Shown: piece by piece, positions 9,439-19,114 of the stretch
Layout of the letters: every line of letters starts with the position of its first letter
Position numbering within the stretch: position 1 is the first letter of the stretch
Source: Rhodoferax sp.
GTDB lineage: Bacteria > Pseudomonadota > Gammaproteobacteria > Burkholderiales > Burkholderiaceae_C
DNA length: 64,000 nt
NCBI GenBank assembly: GCA_031291305.1
Contig: JARLJH010000054.1
Location: 18,004-82,003 of the forward strand
Direction: 5' to 3'
Made by a program: the position numbers and the translations under genes
The notes under the pieces: model-generated
Databases searched by the model: none
Told to the model about the DNA's origin: nothing
What the model saw: the letters and a program-made list of their open reading frames with translations, nothing else

Positions 9439-10147
9439 ACAGTCTCGCGCCAATGATGCAGTCCAAGCGGATCAACCCATTAGGTTGACCGTGCATTCGC
9501 TGCCTTCTCCTGATCAGCTCATCAAAAGTCAGTTGGCTGGTGTGCGTGCTGGCCGTTGGAAAATGATGGCGGTGTTTCTGGTCTGTGCTGCGCCGGTCAT
9601 TGCATCCTATTTCACCTACTATGTGTGGCGACCGGAAGGAAGGCGCAATTTTGGCGAGTTGATTGAGCCTCAACGGCCATCGCCTGATTTGGTGGGTATG
9701 AGCTTGACTGGCCAACCGCTGAATCTCATGGCGCTCAAGGACCAGTGGTTGCTCATCAGTGTCAGCGGGGGTGCGTGCGATGACAACTGCAGCCGACATT
9801 TGTATTTGCAACGGCAATTGCGCGAGGCAGTTGGCAAGGATAAAGATCGCGTTGATTGGGTGTGGTTGATTGCGGATGAGGCGCCGGTGCCTGAGGCATT
9901 GCTACCGGCCCTTGCCTCTGCAACTGTCTTGCGTGTCCCCGCAGCGCGCTTGGCGGCGTGGCTACCCCCTGCCACTGGACACCAGTTGACCGACCATCTT
10001 TACCTGGTAGATCCTCTGGGTAATCTGATGATGCGATTTCCGGCCCAGGTCGACCTGAGCAGCGCGTCCAAGGTCAAACGCGATCTGGATCGTCTGCTGC
10101 GCGCCTCCGCGTCGTGGGACCAGCCGGGTCGTCCTGTGGTTCAGTAG
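9389..10147 (+). CDS. Membrane-anchored Sco-like protein of the oxidase cluster
   Basis: Up to 252 residues. One membrane helix (about 58-79) is followed by a periplasmic domain with a CxxxC pair, C130 and C134 in GGACDDNCSRHL, and a His (H203) before YLVDPLGN. This is the copper-binding set of Sco/SenC proteins, which metallate or reduce the CuA site. The domain is divergent and no other sco gene is visible in the operon. The start is uncertain: ATG 9389 lies 50 bp inside surf1 and has no clear ribosome site. Confidence 0.75.
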   Translation: MSGSKLLNDSSSLGAPKQSRANDAVQADQPIRLTVHSLPSPDQLIKSQLAGVRAGRWKMMAVFLVCAAPVIASYFTYYVWRPEGRRNFGELIEPQRPSPDLVGMSLTGQPLNLMALKDQWLLISVSGGACDDNCSRHLYLQRQLREAVGKDKDRVDWVWLIADEAPVPEALLPALASATVLRVPAARLAAWLPPATGHQLTDHLYLVDPLGNLMMRFPAQVDLSSASKVKRDLDRLLRASASWDQPGRPVVQ

Positions 10148-10160
10148 CAAGGAGCCACAG

Positions 10161-11333
10161 ATGCAGTCTCTTTTTAACTTTACGCCTTTGGCTACCATGC
10201 TGTGCATCGGTGCGCTGCTGGCCTTGGGCCCTGTATCCTGGGTGTGGCTGCGTCATCGGCGCAAGACAAGCTCACAGCGTGTGTATGCACTGACCCTGCT
10301 GACGCTGTTCTTGTGTTTTGATCTGGTGATGTTTGGCGCCTTCACACGACTGTCCGATGCCGGTTTGGGGTGCCCCGATTGGCCAGGCTGCTACGGAAAC
10401 GCGAGTCCACATGGTGCGGCGAGTCACATTGAAGTCGCTCAACGCGCTATGCCCACAGGGCCGGTCACCCATGAAAAGGCCTGGGTCGAAATGATTCATC
10501 GCTATTTGGCCACGACGGTGGGAGGGCTCATTTTGTTCTTGACGCTAAGTGCCTGGTTACGCGTATGGACGGAGAGGCGATCCGTATACCGTCTCCAGGG
10601 GGGCGATCCCTGGTGGCCGACCCTGACTCTTGTGTGGGTCTGTATCCAAGGCGCTTTTGGTGCATTGACTGTGACGCAGAAATTGTTTCCTGCGATCGTG
10701 ACTATGCATTTATTGGGAGGCCTGGTGTTGCTGGGCCTGTTGACGGTTCAGGTGGTGCACATGACAGCACCGCGGGCGCCCCGTATGCCAGACTTTTCCC
10801 CAGGGCTGAGCTGGCTGTTATGGCTGTGCTGCACCCTGTTGATCATTCAGGTGGCGTTGGGCGCCTGGGTAAGCACCAATTACGCGGTGCTGGCCTGCGC
10901 TGATTTTCCAACCTGCCAGGGAAGTTGGTGGCCGCAGATGGATTTCCAGAAAGGCTTTGAAGTCTGGCGCGAACTCGGTTTGACCCGTGGGGGCGAATAC
11001 ATCCCCTTTGCCGCACTGACGGCCATTCACTATGTCCACCGCATTGCCGCCTTCATGGTCGTATTCGCGCTGGGGATTTTGGCCTGGCGACTCAATCGAC
11101 TACCCGAGTGGCGGCGGCCTTCGCGTTGGTTGGCTGCGCTCATCGTCTTGCAACTCGGTACAGGTATCAGCAATGTGGTGTTCGCTTGGCCACCGGCTGC
11201 AGCCATTTTGCATACCGGCGGTGCGGGGGCGTTGGTTGTTGTATTGACGTGGGTGCTGACCACCAGCCGGTTGCAACACCGCCATCAGATGTTTGCTCGC
11301 GACGAGTTTGTAGGACTGGGGCAGACCTTATGA
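10161..11333 (+). CDS. ctaA: Haem A synthase (COX15/CtaA)
   Basis: 390 residues with eight hydrophobic spans. The conserved histidines lie in [29 protein letters not shown] and AILHTGGAG. The loop cysteines are in [11 protein letters not shown] and [13 protein letters not shown]. The enzyme oxidises the C8 methyl of haem O to a formyl group, giving haem A. Its TGA overlaps the ctaB ATG by 4 bp, so the two haem A enzymes are translationally coupled. Confidence 0.96.
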   Translation: MQSLFNFTPLATMLCIGALLALGPVSWVWLRHRRKTSSQRVYALTLLTLFLCFDLVMFGAFTRLSDAGLGCPDWPGCYGNASPHGAASHIEVAQRAMPTGPVTHEKAWVEMIHRYLATTVGGLILFLTLSAWLRVWTERRSVYRLQGGDPWWPTLTLVWVCIQGAFGALTVTQKLFPAIVTMHLLGGLVLLGLLTVQVVHMTAPRAPRMPDFSPGLSWLLWLCCTLLIIQVALGAWVSTNYAVLACADFPTCQGSWWPQMDFQKGFEVWRELGLTRGGEYIPFAALTAIHYVHRIAAFMVVFALGILAWRLNRLPEWRRPSRWLAALIVLQLGTGISNVVFAWPPAAAILHTGGAGALVVVLTWVLTTSRLQHRHQMFARDEFVGLGQTL

Positions 11334-12229
11334 GTGCTGTATTGGCTGAGGGGCGACTGTCAATCATGAGTCAGTTCTACGCGCTGACCAAACCACGGGT
11401 GATTGAGCTGATTGTTTTTTGTGCGTTGATTGGTATGGTGTTGGCCGTGCCTGGCTGGCCGTCCATGCGGCAACTTGGTGTCGCAGCTACCGCTTGCCTG
11501 GGGATATGGTTGGTCGCGGGAGCGGCGGCGGCGTTGAACTGCATTATTGAGAAGAACATTGACGCCAAGATGAAACGCACCTCCTGGCGCCCCACAGCTC
11601 GCGGCCAACTTGGTGACGGGCAAACCCTGGTTTTTGCTGGCACGCTGTGTGCACTGGGTTCAGGGCTGTTGTACTGGGCGGTCAACCCGCTGACGATGTG
11701 GCTCACCTTTGCCACATTCATTGGCTATGCCGTGGTTTACACGGTGATTCTCAAGCCATTGACACCACAGAATATCGTGATTGGTGGCGCCTCCGGCGCT
11801 ATGCCGCCGGTGTTGGGCTGGGCGGCCATGACTGGACATGTGGGGCCTGAGGCCTTGATCCTCTTCCTGATCATCTTCGTGTGGACGCCCCCGCATTTCT
11901 GGGCGCTGGCGCTGTACCGGGTTGAGGAATACCGCAAGTCTGGTTTGCCGATGCTGCCCGTCACCCATGGCAACCCATTCACGCGGCTTATGGTGTTGCT
12001 CTACACCTTGATTTTGTTGGCAGCCTGTCTGCTTCCGTTCATCTACGGCATGAGTTCGTGGCTGTACCTTGGAGTAGCCTTGGGCTTGAGCTTTACCTTT
12101 TGTCTGTATGGCTGGTGGCTGTGGCGCGACTATTCCGACGCGCTGGCCCGCAAGGCGTTCCGGTTTTCACTGATTCATCTCAGCGGGCTGTTTGCCGCCT
12201 TGCTGATTGATCACTACCTTTTCTTCTGA
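11330..12229 (+). CDS. ctaB: Protohaem IX farnesyltransferase (haem O synthase)
   Basis: 299 residues from ATG 11330; an open frame reaches back to 11108 but overlaps ctaA. The prenyltransferase motif N-x3-D-x3-x-RT-x2-RP is in [15 protein letters not shown] near residue 75, and a second Asp-rich loop precedes the [16 protein letters not shown] segment. About nine membrane helices. It adds a farnesyl group to haem B, giving haem O for CtaA. It is the last gene of the oxidase operon; the next gene runs the other way. Confidence 0.96.
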   Translation: MSAVLAEGRLSIMSQFYALTKPRVIELIVFCALIGMVLAVPGWPSMRQLGVAATACLGIWLVAGAAAALNCIIEKNIDAKMKRTSWRPTARGQLGDGQTLVFAGTLCALGSGLLYWAVNPLTMWLTFATFIGYAVVYTVILKPLTPQNIVIGGASGAMPPVLGWAAMTGHVGPEALILFLIIFVWTPPHFWALALYRVEEYRKSGLPMLPVTHGNPFTRLMVLLYTLILLAACLLPFIYGMSSWLYLGVALGLSFTFCLYGWWLWRDYSDALARKAFRFSLIHLSGLFAALLIDHYLFF

Positions 12230-12263
12230 ACGCCGAAACCCCATGGGGTGGGGTCAAGGCACG

Positions 12264-12698
12264 TCAGTCCCGTGTGGCTTGTCGTTGCACGCAGTCGATA
12301 TAGGCTTGACCGTCGGGAAGTCGGCCAGCGCGCTGGCTCTCCCACATCATTTGGCCCAGACAGTCCATCACCGCATGATGTGCGTCATGCAAGGAGTCCA
12401 GCCGATGCGTGAGCAATTCGACCGCTTGGCGAATGCCACGCGGCTGGTCGATGCTGCATTGCTCGGTAATGGATAAGTGCATGGACAAGTGCAGGAAGGC
12501 GTTGCTTTTGCCATCCTCCGGCACTGCCATGGCGGCCAGCGCCGCGGCTTCATCAGCCAGCTCAGCGTGATATTCGGGGTGCTCATCGATCCACAGTGAA
12601 GCTATGGTTTCAATAGCTTCCATCGGTAGATCTGTCTGGGCTTTGGCATAAACAGAGCAAAAAAAATGGCGAACATCGGCTTGAGAAGGGGTAAACAT
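12264..12698 (-). CDS. DUF1841 family protein
   Basis: 144 residues. The family pattern is visible: MFTPSQADVRHFFCSVY at the N-terminus, WIDEHPEYH, then HLSMHLSITEQCSIDQP and a C-terminal LGQMMWESQRAGRLPDGQAY helix. The soluble protein is conserved in betaproteobacteria without a known role. It is convergent with ctaB and divergent from the TauE-type gene. Codons 17-33 or so are written in a copy of the dispersed repeat (12598-12652). Confidence 0.85.
   Translation of the reverse strand: MFTPSQADVRHFFCSVYAKAQTDLPMEAIETIASLWIDEHPEYHAELADEAAALAAMAVPEDGKSNAFLHLSMHLSITEQCSIDQPRGIRQAVELLTHRLDSLHDAHHAVMDCLGQMMWESQRAGRLPDGQAYIDCVQRQATRD
12598..12652 (+). repeat. Dispersed repeat copy 2, inside DUF1841 gene
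   Basis: Shows AGCTT at 12615-12619 and GGGCTT ending 24 bases later (12643), as in the other copies. It is antisense to the gene and in frame within the N-terminal third of the protein, so the repeat contributes coding sequence. Confidence 0.55.
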
Positions 12699-12718
12699 GG
12701 TGGTTTAATTGTCGCGCC

Positions 12719-13486
12719 ATGTTGTCTCACACCGATTTCCCCCTGATCACCGACCCGTATTTCTACATGGTCAGCATTCCCGCCGTGTTGTTGATGGGTA
12801 TCAGCAAAAGCGGCTTTGGGGCAGGTTTCGGTTCGCTAGCGGTGCCGATGATGGCGCTTGCAGTGAGTGTGCCGCAGGCAGCTGCCATTCTGATGCCGGT
12901 GCTGTTTGTCATGGATGTCTTGGGCATGGCGGCTTTTCGTAAAGACTTTGACCTGAAACTGCTGCGTTTTTTGTTACCTTGGGGCGTGCTCGGAATTGGT
13001 GTGGGTACGCTGCTCTTCAAGGTGTTGCAAGCGCATGTAGTAGCGGGTCTGGTGGGGGCGTTCACGCTGCTGTTTTTGGCACAGCGTCTGTTGTTCCCGC
13101 CCAAGCCCGACAGTCCACCGCCGCCGAGGTGGTTAGGTGTGCTGCTGACCGTCATGTCCGGTTTTACCAGCTTCATCGCCCATGCGGGTGGCCCGCCGAT
13201 CAACGCCTATGTGATTCCGATGCGCCTGTCGCCGGTGCGTTTCACCGCCACCATGGCGTTTTTCTTTTTTGTGATCAACCTGTCGAAATGGATTCCGTAC
13301 GCTTGGCTGGGGCTGCTGGACTGGCGCAACATGGCGACGTCGCTGGTGTTGTTGCCGATTGCACCGATTGGCGTATGGGTGGGGGTGTGGATGGCGCGGC
13401 GCATCAGCCAAGTGCTGTTCTACCGGTTTTTATACACCGGCATGTTGCTCACCGGGCTCAAACTGCTATGGGATGCGCTCGTATGA
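12719..13486 (+). CDS. TauE/SafE family sulfite exporter-like permease
   Basis: 255 residues with about eight membrane helices. The family repeat is visible in both halves: GISKSGFGAGFGSLAVPMMAL near residue 20 and the second GFTSFIAHAGGPPINAYVIP near 150. TauE/SafE proteins export sulfite, sulfoacetate or related organic anions; the substrate cannot be told. It stands alone, divergent from the DUF1841 gene with 20 bp between starts. A dispersed repeat begins right after its stop. Confidence 0.9.
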   Translation: MLSHTDFPLITDPYFYMVSIPAVLLMGISKSGFGAGFGSLAVPMMALAVSVPQAAAILMPVLFVMDVLGMAAFRKDFDLKLLRFLLPWGVLGIGVGTLLFKVLQAHVVAGLVGAFTLLFLAQRLLFPPKPDSPPPPRWLGVLLTVMSGFTSFIAHAGGPPINAYVIPMRLSPVRFTATMAFFFFVINLSKWIPYAWLGLLDWRNMATSLVLLPIAPIGVWVGVWMARRISQVLFYRFLYTGMLLTGLKLLWDALV

Positions 13487-13488
13487 TG

Positions 13489-13553
13489 CTTTGAAATACT
13501 ATTGAAACAAGAGCTATAAACCTAGATGATATAAGGGCTATACACCGATTTTT
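13489..13553 (+). repeat. Dispersed repeat copy 3 (intergenic)
   Basis: Full-length copy: ACTA near 13498, AGCTA 19 bases on, GGGCTA a further 24 bases on, then a run of five T. It fills the gap between two convergent genes, and the T-tract could add to transcription termination. Confidence 0.7.
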
Positions 13554-13567
13554 CTTAAAAGTTAGGT

Positions 13568-13777
13568 TCAGTGCACTTCTGGAGGAAAATCATCGGGTTC
13601 AGGCGCCGAAGGTACGGCGAACTGTTCGCTGGCCCAGGCGCCTAGGTCCAGTTGTTTGCAGCGTTCGCTGCAGAATGGCCGAAACACGTTACTCGCAGCG
13701 TACAGGCTGGAGCCGCCACAATGCGGGCAAGTGACCCACTTTTCCGGGAAGCTCGGCGACGTGGCGGACTGCGTCAT
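13568..13777 (-). CDS. yacG: DNA gyrase inhibitor YacG
   Basis: 69 residues from ATG 13777, which overlaps the zapD stop as ATGA; a GTG two codons earlier is less likely. The single zinc-binding site is visible as CPHCGG and [14 protein letters not shown], exactly the YacG pattern. YacG binds GyrB and blocks DNA binding by gyrase. It is the last gene of the pilB-pilC-pilD-coaE-zapD-yacG run. Confidence 0.93.
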   Translation of the reverse strand: MTQSATSPSFPEKWVTCPHCGGSSLYAASNVFRPFCSERCKQLDLGAWASEQFAVPSAPEPDDFPPEVH

Positions 13778-14529
13778 GAACACAGTGCCAGTTCAAACGC
13801 CACGTCATCGGTCACCAGATGTGGGCGCAGGTCTTCACCCAGTTGCATCAACCGCACCGACACCATCAGCCGGTTGCCACTGATTTCGGGGATAAGTTCT
13901 TGTGCCACGTCCAGTGCCACCCGCATCAGCAGAAAGGTGCGGCTTTGCGGCAGGTTTTGTTGGAACTGCCCGCCATTGGCGATGACTTTTTGCGGTGTGC
14001 CGGAGTCGCGCAGCAGCTTGACTAGCAACTGAACGGCATCGGACAGCGCGGTGAGGGTGCTGGTCCACTGGTGCAAGTCGGTTTGCCGACTGACGCCGGT
14101 TTTGTGTTGCCATGCGTAATACGAGGGTAGATCAAACTCGCAGGTGCCTCCTGGAATGCTGATGCGGCTGCGAATGCTCATCAACCAGTCGTTTTCGGTC
14201 AAAGGCTGCCCAGCCTTGCCTTGTTGCCCGTTCAGGGCTGCATAACACTGGTCGATCTCGCCAACAACTTTATCCAGCACCGTCTCGGCAATGGCTGGGT
14301 TACCCCGGTAACCGTCGAGCAGGTGTCTTTGTTTGTCCAGGTCTTTCAGCAGATCGGATTTCAGATCGGCGCGGGCGGCCACATCCATGATTTCAAACAG
14401 CGTGACCAATGCAAAGTGGTGATCCAACGCATCAACACGTGTTACCAACTGGTGCAGACGCAGGAAGAGGTGCTCAAGCCGCAGGTAAGTGCGCACGCGT
14501 TCGTGGAGGGGATATTCGTAGAGGATCAC
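13774..14529 (-). CDS. zapD: Cell division protein ZapD
   Basis: 251 residues. It begins [21 protein letters not shown], the hallmark of ZapD (YacF), and continues with a helical N-terminal domain and a beta-rich C-terminal part ([32 protein letters not shown]). ZapD cross-links FtsZ filaments in the division ring. Its start overlaps the coaE stop by 4 bp and its stop overlaps yacG. Confidence 0.95.
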   Translation of the reverse strand: MILYEYPLHERVRTYLRLEHLFLRLHQLVTRVDALDHHFALVTLFEIMDVAARADLKSDLLKDLDKQRHLLDGYRGNPAIAETVLDKVVGEIDQCYAALNGQQGKAGQPLTENDWLMSIRSRISIPGGTCEFDLPSYYAWQHKTGVSRQTDLHQWTSTLTALSDAVQLLVKLLRDSGTPQKVIANGGQFQQNLPQSRTFLLMRVALDVAQELIPEISGNRLMVSVRLMQLGEDLRPHLVTDDVAFELALCS

Positions 14530-15170
14530 GCTTGGAGCAGAGGGTCTGGATGGATGGTCAATGATAGCCCGAAGCGTGTGGCCAACGTGACCACTTCCGC
14601 GTGTAAAGCCTGCAAAGACATATTGTCATTGAAGATAACGGCATCAGCGGCTTGCAGTCGGAGATTGCGCGGGGACTGCGCCACGATGATGGCTTGCACT
14701 GCGGCCTCATCCAATTGGCTGCGTGCCATCACGCGGGCAATTTGGGTCGGCACCGGGCAATCCACCACCAGGACGGCATCAACGCGGGCGCGCCAGTGCT
14801 TCGATTCGACCAGCAGCGGCACATCAAACACCAGGCAACGGCTGCCAGCGGCCTCGGCAGCATCAGCCTTTCGCCAATTTTCCTGGCCAACCAGCGGATG
14901 AATGATGGCTTCCAGCCGGTCTCTGGCACCGGGGTCTGAAAAAACCAGTGCACGCATGCGCGCACGGTCCAAGGCACCCTCGGGCGTGATCACTTCGTCG
15001 CCAAAGCATTCCCTGATCGGGGCGATGGCCAGACCATCAGGTGCGGTGACAGATCGGGCAATGGCATCGGCATCTATCACGGCTGCACCCAAGTCGGCCA
15101 GCATGCCCGCGACGGTGCTTTTGCCACTGCCAATGCCGCCGGTCAGCCCCAGGCGGAACGTTCGTGCCAT
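14526..15170 (-). CDS. coaE: Dephospho-CoA kinase
   Basis: 214 residues. The P-loop is GLTGGIGSGKSTVAGML (8-24), and the substrate Asp region VIDADAIARSVT follows. The lid and core segments match the family (DVPLLVESKHW). It phosphorylates the ribose 3' hydroxyl of dephospho-CoA with ATP, the last step of CoA synthesis. It starts 3 bp after the pilD stop. The gene for the preceding step, coaD, is at 23.9 kb. Confidence 0.96.
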   Translation of the reverse strand: MARTFRLGLTGGIGSGKSTVAGMLADLGAAVIDADAIARSVTAPDGLAIAPIRECFGDEVITPEGALDRARMRALVFSDPGARDRLEAIIHPLVGQENWRKADAAEAAGSRCLVFDVPLLVESKHWRARVDAVLVVDCPVPTQIARVMARSQLDEAAVQAIIVAQSPRNLRLQAADAVIFNDNMSLQALHAEVVTLATRFGLSLTIHPDPLLQA

Positions 15171-15173
15171 GGG

Positions 15174-16016
15174 TCAGAAACCCACGGCGCTCAGGATGGC
15201 TTGCGGACCAAAGATCATGGCAGTCAGGCCCGCACCAGCCAGGAAAGGGCCAAACGGGATATAGCCGCCTTCCCGCAGTCCGCTAGAGAACTTCATGGCG
15301 ATGCCAACGATGGCACCGATGACCGAAGCCATCAAAATGATGGGGATTAGCGCTTGCCAGCCAAACCAGGCTCCCAAAGCGGCAAACAGCTTGAAATCCC
15401 CAAAGCCCATGCCTTCTTTGCCCGTGGCCAGTTTGAAGCCCCAATAAACAAGCCACAGCGACAGGTAACCACCCACTGCACCCCATAGGGACTCAGCAAG
15501 GGTCACATGCGTGAAGCCAACTGCGGTAGCAATCAGGCCCGCCCAGACAAACGGCAGGGTGATGTTGTCGGGCAGAAGTGTGGTGTCCCAGTCGATCATG
15601 CAAAGTGTGATCAAGGTCGCCGCAAAGCCGCTCCATGCCAACGCCGTAGGGGTGATGCCCCAGCGCCAGGCGCAAAAGAAAAACAGTGCGCCAGTGACTA
15701 GCTCCACCAGCGGATAGCGCACGCTGATGTGTGCACCGCAGTGCTTGCATTTGCCACGCAGTACCAGGTAGCTCAGCACCGGAATGTTTTCATACCAGGA
15801 CAGTTGATGACCGCATTTTTGGCAACGTGAGCGCGGCACCATCAGGTTGAACGGTTGCGTCGCTGCCTGCTCCTTACCTGCCAAATCAGCGCATTCGGCT
15901 TTCCACTGCGCCTCCAGAATCACGGGCAAACGGTAAATCACGACGTTCAGAAAGCTGCCAATCAGCAGCCCCAGAACGGCCAATAGGCTGGCGTCGATAC
16001 TCTGGGACACCACCAT
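15174..16016 (-). CDS. pilD: Prepilin peptidase / N-methyltransferase
   Basis: 280 residues from ATG 16016, which overlaps the pilC TGA by one base; an upstream TTG is less likely. The first helix holds LLIGSFLNVVIYRLP. Four cysteines of the methylase zinc site are in CQKCG and CKHCG. The catalytic aspartates are in MIDWDTTLLPD and GFGDFKL. It cleaves type IV prepilin leaders and methylates the new N-terminus. Confidence 0.96.
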   Translation of the reverse strand: MVVSQSIDASLLAVLGLLIGSFLNVVIYRLPVILEAQWKAECADLAGKEQAATQPFNLMVPRSRCQKCGHQLSWYENIPVLSYLVLRGKCKHCGAHISVRYPLVELVTGALFFFCAWRWGITPTALAWSGFAATLITLCMIDWDTTLLPDNITLPFVWAGLIATAVGFTHVTLAESLWGAVGGYLSLWLVYWGFKLATGKEGMGFGDFKLFAALGAWFGWQALIPIILMASVIGAIVGIAMKFSSGLREGGYIPFGPFLAGAGLTAMIFGPQAILSAVGF

Positions 16017-17239
16017 CAAACCACCTGACCGAGCTTGAAAATGGGCAGGTACATGGCGATCACGATGCCGCCAATGACTGTACCCAGAATAACGATGATG
16101 ATGGGCTCCATCAGGCTGGAAATACCTGCCACCATGTCATCCACCTCTGACTCGTAAAAGTCGGCGGCCTTGCCCAGCATGTGGTCGATAGAGCCGGATT
16201 CTTCACCAATGGCGCACATCTGCAACACCATCGACGGGAACAAGTTGACGTTGGTCATGGCGGCAGTAAGCGCCGTGCCAGTGGACACTTCCTGTTGGAT
16301 CTTGATGGTGGCGGACTCAAACACATAGTTGCCCGCTGCGCCACCCACCGAGTCAAGTGCCTCTACCAGCGGAACACCTGCGGCAAACATGGTAGAAAGC
16401 GTGCGCGTCCAGCGAGCAATGCTGGACTTTTCGACCAGCACGCCAAAGATGGGCAGCTTCAGCATGACCTTGTCCATGAATATCTGCACTTTTTTGTTGC
16501 GCTGCCAGGATTGCATGAAGAAATACAGGCCACCGCCCAATCCGCCAAAAATCAGCCACCAGTACTTGACAAAAAATTCGCTCATGGCGATCACGACCAG
16601 CGTCGGGGCAGGCAGGTCAGCGCCAAAGCTGGTGAAAACCTCCTTGAAAGACGGCACCACAAAAATCATGATGACGGCAGTAACGATAAACGCCACCACC
16701 AGCACGGCAATCGGGTACATCAAGGCCGACTTGATCTTCGATTTCATGGCCTCGGTCTTTTCCATATAGACCGCCAGGCGATCCAGCAACTGGTCCAAAA
16801 TGCCTGCTGCTTCACCGGCCTCTACCAAGTTGCAGTACAGGGCATCAAAGTACAGCGGATATTTGCGAAACGCCACACTCAATGAGGTGCCGGTTTCCAC
16901 GTCGCTTCGGATGTCATTGAGCAGGCGTGTCACGCTCGGGTTGGGATTGCCACGCCCCACAATGTCAAACGCTTGCAACAGTGGCACGCCTGCCTTCATC
17001 ATGGTGGCCAACTGGCGCGTGAATATCGCCATGTCCTTGGGCCGGATGCGTTTGCCAGCGCTCATGCGGCGCTTTTTGATCTTGGTGGGCATCACGCCCT
17101 GACGGCGCAGCGCGGACGTGACCTGATTTTCGCCACCGGCGCGCATCTCACCTCGGACCTGCTTTCCATTTCGGTCTTTGCCTTCCCATTCGAAGACAAA
17201 TTCCTTGATGGTTTTCGGTTTTGCTTTGTCGGTTGCCAT
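16016..17239 (-). CDS. pilC: Type IV pilus inner-membrane platform protein PilC
   Basis: 407 residues with the two GspF domains (about 75-198 and 278-400) and three membrane helices. Family landmarks are FTRQLATMMKAGVPLLQAFD and the second copy ARWTRTLSTMFAAGVPLVEAL. PilC is the membrane platform on which the PilB ATPase works to build the pilus. It follows pilB by 20 bp and overlaps pilD by one base. Confidence 0.97.
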   Translation of the reverse strand: MATDKAKPKTIKEFVFEWEGKDRNGKQVRGEMRAGGENQVTSALRRQGVMPTKIKKRRMSAGKRIRPKDMAIFTRQLATMMKAGVPLLQAFDIVGRGNPNPSVTRLLNDIRSDVETGTSLSVAFRKYPLYFDALYCNLVEAGEAAGILDQLLDRLAVYMEKTEAMKSKIKSALMYPIAVLVVAFIVTAVIMIFVVPSFKEVFTSFGADLPAPTLVVIAMSEFFVKYWWLIFGGLGGGLYFFMQSWQRNKKVQIFMDKVMLKLPIFGVLVEKSSIARWTRTLSTMFAAGVPLVEALDSVGGAAGNYVFESATIKIQQEVSTGTALTAAMTNVNLFPSMVLQMCAIGEESGSIDHMLGKAADFYESEVDDMVAGISSLMEPIIIVILGTVIGGIVIAMYLPIFKLGQVV

Positions 17240-17259
17240 AGTGCGCGGCTAGTGTTTGC

Positions 17260-18993
17260 TTACTCGTTGGTAACAGCCAAAACTTCTTCAAGAGAAGTTA
17301 GACCCATTTTGACTTTGTTCAGACCTGCATCGCGCATGGTTCTCACGCCTTCGCGGCGGGCTTGCTCGCTGATTTCAAGTGTGCTGCCATCGCGCAGGAT
17401 AATGCGCTGAATTTCTTCACTGATGGGCATCACCTGGTAGAGGCCGACCCGGCCCTTGTAACCATTGTTGCAGGAATTGCAGCCTACCGGATGGTACGGC
17501 TTCCAGCTCCCGTCGAGTTCTTCTGGCTTGAATCCCGCCGCGAGCAAGGCTTTATCCGGGATCTCGATCGCTTTCTTGCATGTGGGGCAAAGCCGACGTG
17601 CCAAACGTTGGGCGGAAATGAGCAACACGCTTGACGCGATGTTGAAGGGCGCGATACCCATATTACGCATGCGGGTGAGCGTGGACGGAGCGTCGTTGGT
17701 GTGCAGAGTAGATAGCACCAAGTGACCAGTTTGCGCAGCTTTGATGGCAATGTCCGCTGTTTCCAAGTCCCGGATTTCCCCCACCATGATGATGTCTGGG
17801 TCTTGTCGCAGAAAAGACTTGAGTGCCGCAGCAAAGGTGAGTCCGGCCTTTTCGTTGACATTGACCTGATTGACCCCGGGCAAGTTGATTTCGGAAGGGT
17901 CCTCCACCGTGGCAATGTTGACTCCGGGCTTGTTGAGCAGATTCAAACAGGTATACAAAGACACTGTCTTGCCGGAACCCGTGGGGCCGGTCACCAGAAT
18001 CATGCCGTACGGGCGGCTGATGGCCTGCATCAGGCGCTCTTTCTCTTCAGTATCGTAGCCCAGCGCATCAATGCCCATCTTGGCGGAACTGGGGTCCAGA
18101 ATCCGGATTACTACCTTCTCGCCAAACAGCGTTGGCAAGGTGCTGATACGAAAATCGATCACCCGGTCCGGCCCGATCTTGAGCTTCATCTTGCCGTCTT
18201 GCGGTACCCGCTTTTCGGAGATATCCATTTTGGAGATCACCTTGATGCGCGAAGCCAGCTTGTCCTTGATGGCGATCGGCGGCGAGGCGATCTCGCGCAA
18301 CTCGCCGTCAATGCGGAAACGCACCCGGTAATTGTGCTCATAGGGCTCAAAGTGCAGGTCCGAGGCGCGCATCGAGAACGCATCAAGCATCATCTTGTGC
18401 AGGAACTTGACGACCGGCGCGTCATCCACCTCGGCGGTTGTCGCAACCGCGCTGTCGTTGACCTGCTCAGTCATCAGATCATCGAATTCGAAATTCTCAC
18501 CGATGATGTTGTCGATGGATTCAGTGGCGCTCAGCGCATTGCTCGATACCAGCTTGAGCAGCTTGTCGTACTCTGCCACCACCCAATCGACGTTCAAGCG
18601 CGTGGCAAATTTGATCTTTTCAGCAGACTGCTGATCAGATGGGTCAGCGGTCGCGACAATCAGCCGGTTTTGTCGCTTGCCCAGGACCACCAAGCGATAG
18701 TCCTGGCAGATTTTGGTGTCGAGCAAGCCTTGGGGCAAAAGCTGCGGGTTGATGGCTTCCAGGTCGATGAGTGGCACAGCAAACTCTAACGACAGCGTAT
18801 GCGCTAGGTCGGCGGCAGACACAGCGCCAGACCCCGTGAGCTCGGCAATGAAGCTTGATCGCTTGGCCTGTGCCTTGCGGAAAATGTCTTCGGCAAACTT
18901 TTCGGCAATTTTGCCTGCCGATACCAGCGTGCGTCCCAGTCCAGGAAGGTTGCTGGCTGGCGTGCTGAGTGGTATGGATTCAGTGGTGGACAT
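17260..18993 (-). CDS. pilB: Type IV pilus assembly ATPase PilB
   Basis: 577 residues from ATG 18993; the frame extends to 19065 without family similarity. The N-terminal MshEN domain (LIDLEAINPQLLPQGLL) is followed by the ATPase: Walker A GPTGSGKTVSLY, the Asp box, Walker B in IIMVGEIRDLETA, and His box LSTLHTNDAP. The tetracysteine zinc site is CPTC and CNSC. It drives pilin polymerisation. It heads the pilB-pilC-pilD run; major pilin and pilT are not in the window. Confidence 0.97.
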   Translation of the reverse strand: MSTTESIPLSTPASNLPGLGRTLVSAGKIAEKFAEDIFRKAQAKRSSFIAELTGSGAVSAADLAHTLSLEFAVPLIDLEAINPQLLPQGLLDTKICQDYRLVVLGKRQNRLIVATADPSDQQSAEKIKFATRLNVDWVVAEYDKLLKLVSSNALSATESIDNIIGENFEFDDLMTEQVNDSAVATTAEVDDAPVVKFLHKMMLDAFSMRASDLHFEPYEHNYRVRFRIDGELREIASPPIAIKDKLASRIKVISKMDISEKRVPQDGKMKLKIGPDRVIDFRISTLPTLFGEKVVIRILDPSSAKMGIDALGYDTEEKERLMQAISRPYGMILVTGPTGSGKTVSLYTCLNLLNKPGVNIATVEDPSEINLPGVNQVNVNEKAGLTFAAALKSFLRQDPDIIMVGEIRDLETADIAIKAAQTGHLVLSTLHTNDAPSTLTRMRNMGIAPFNIASSVLLISAQRLARRLCPTCKKAIEIPDKALLAAGFKPEELDGSWKPYHPVGCNSCNNGYKGRVGLYQVMPISEEIQRIILRDGSTLEISEQARREGVRTMRDAGLNKVKMGLTSLEEVLAVTNE

Positions 18994-19114
18994 AAGATGT
19001 GAATGTACTACTTGGACAGCCTTTTTTAATTCGCAAGTCTGCTCGGATGCCGTACGAGTTGGCAAATTCGCGACGTATTGATCACATCAGCCTTTTCATG
19101 CGGGACATTTGGCG

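Noticed and set aside
12238-12249. Palindrome ACCCCATGGGGT after ctaB as a terminator
   Set aside because: The stem has no loop room and no T-run follows; it is too weak to call.
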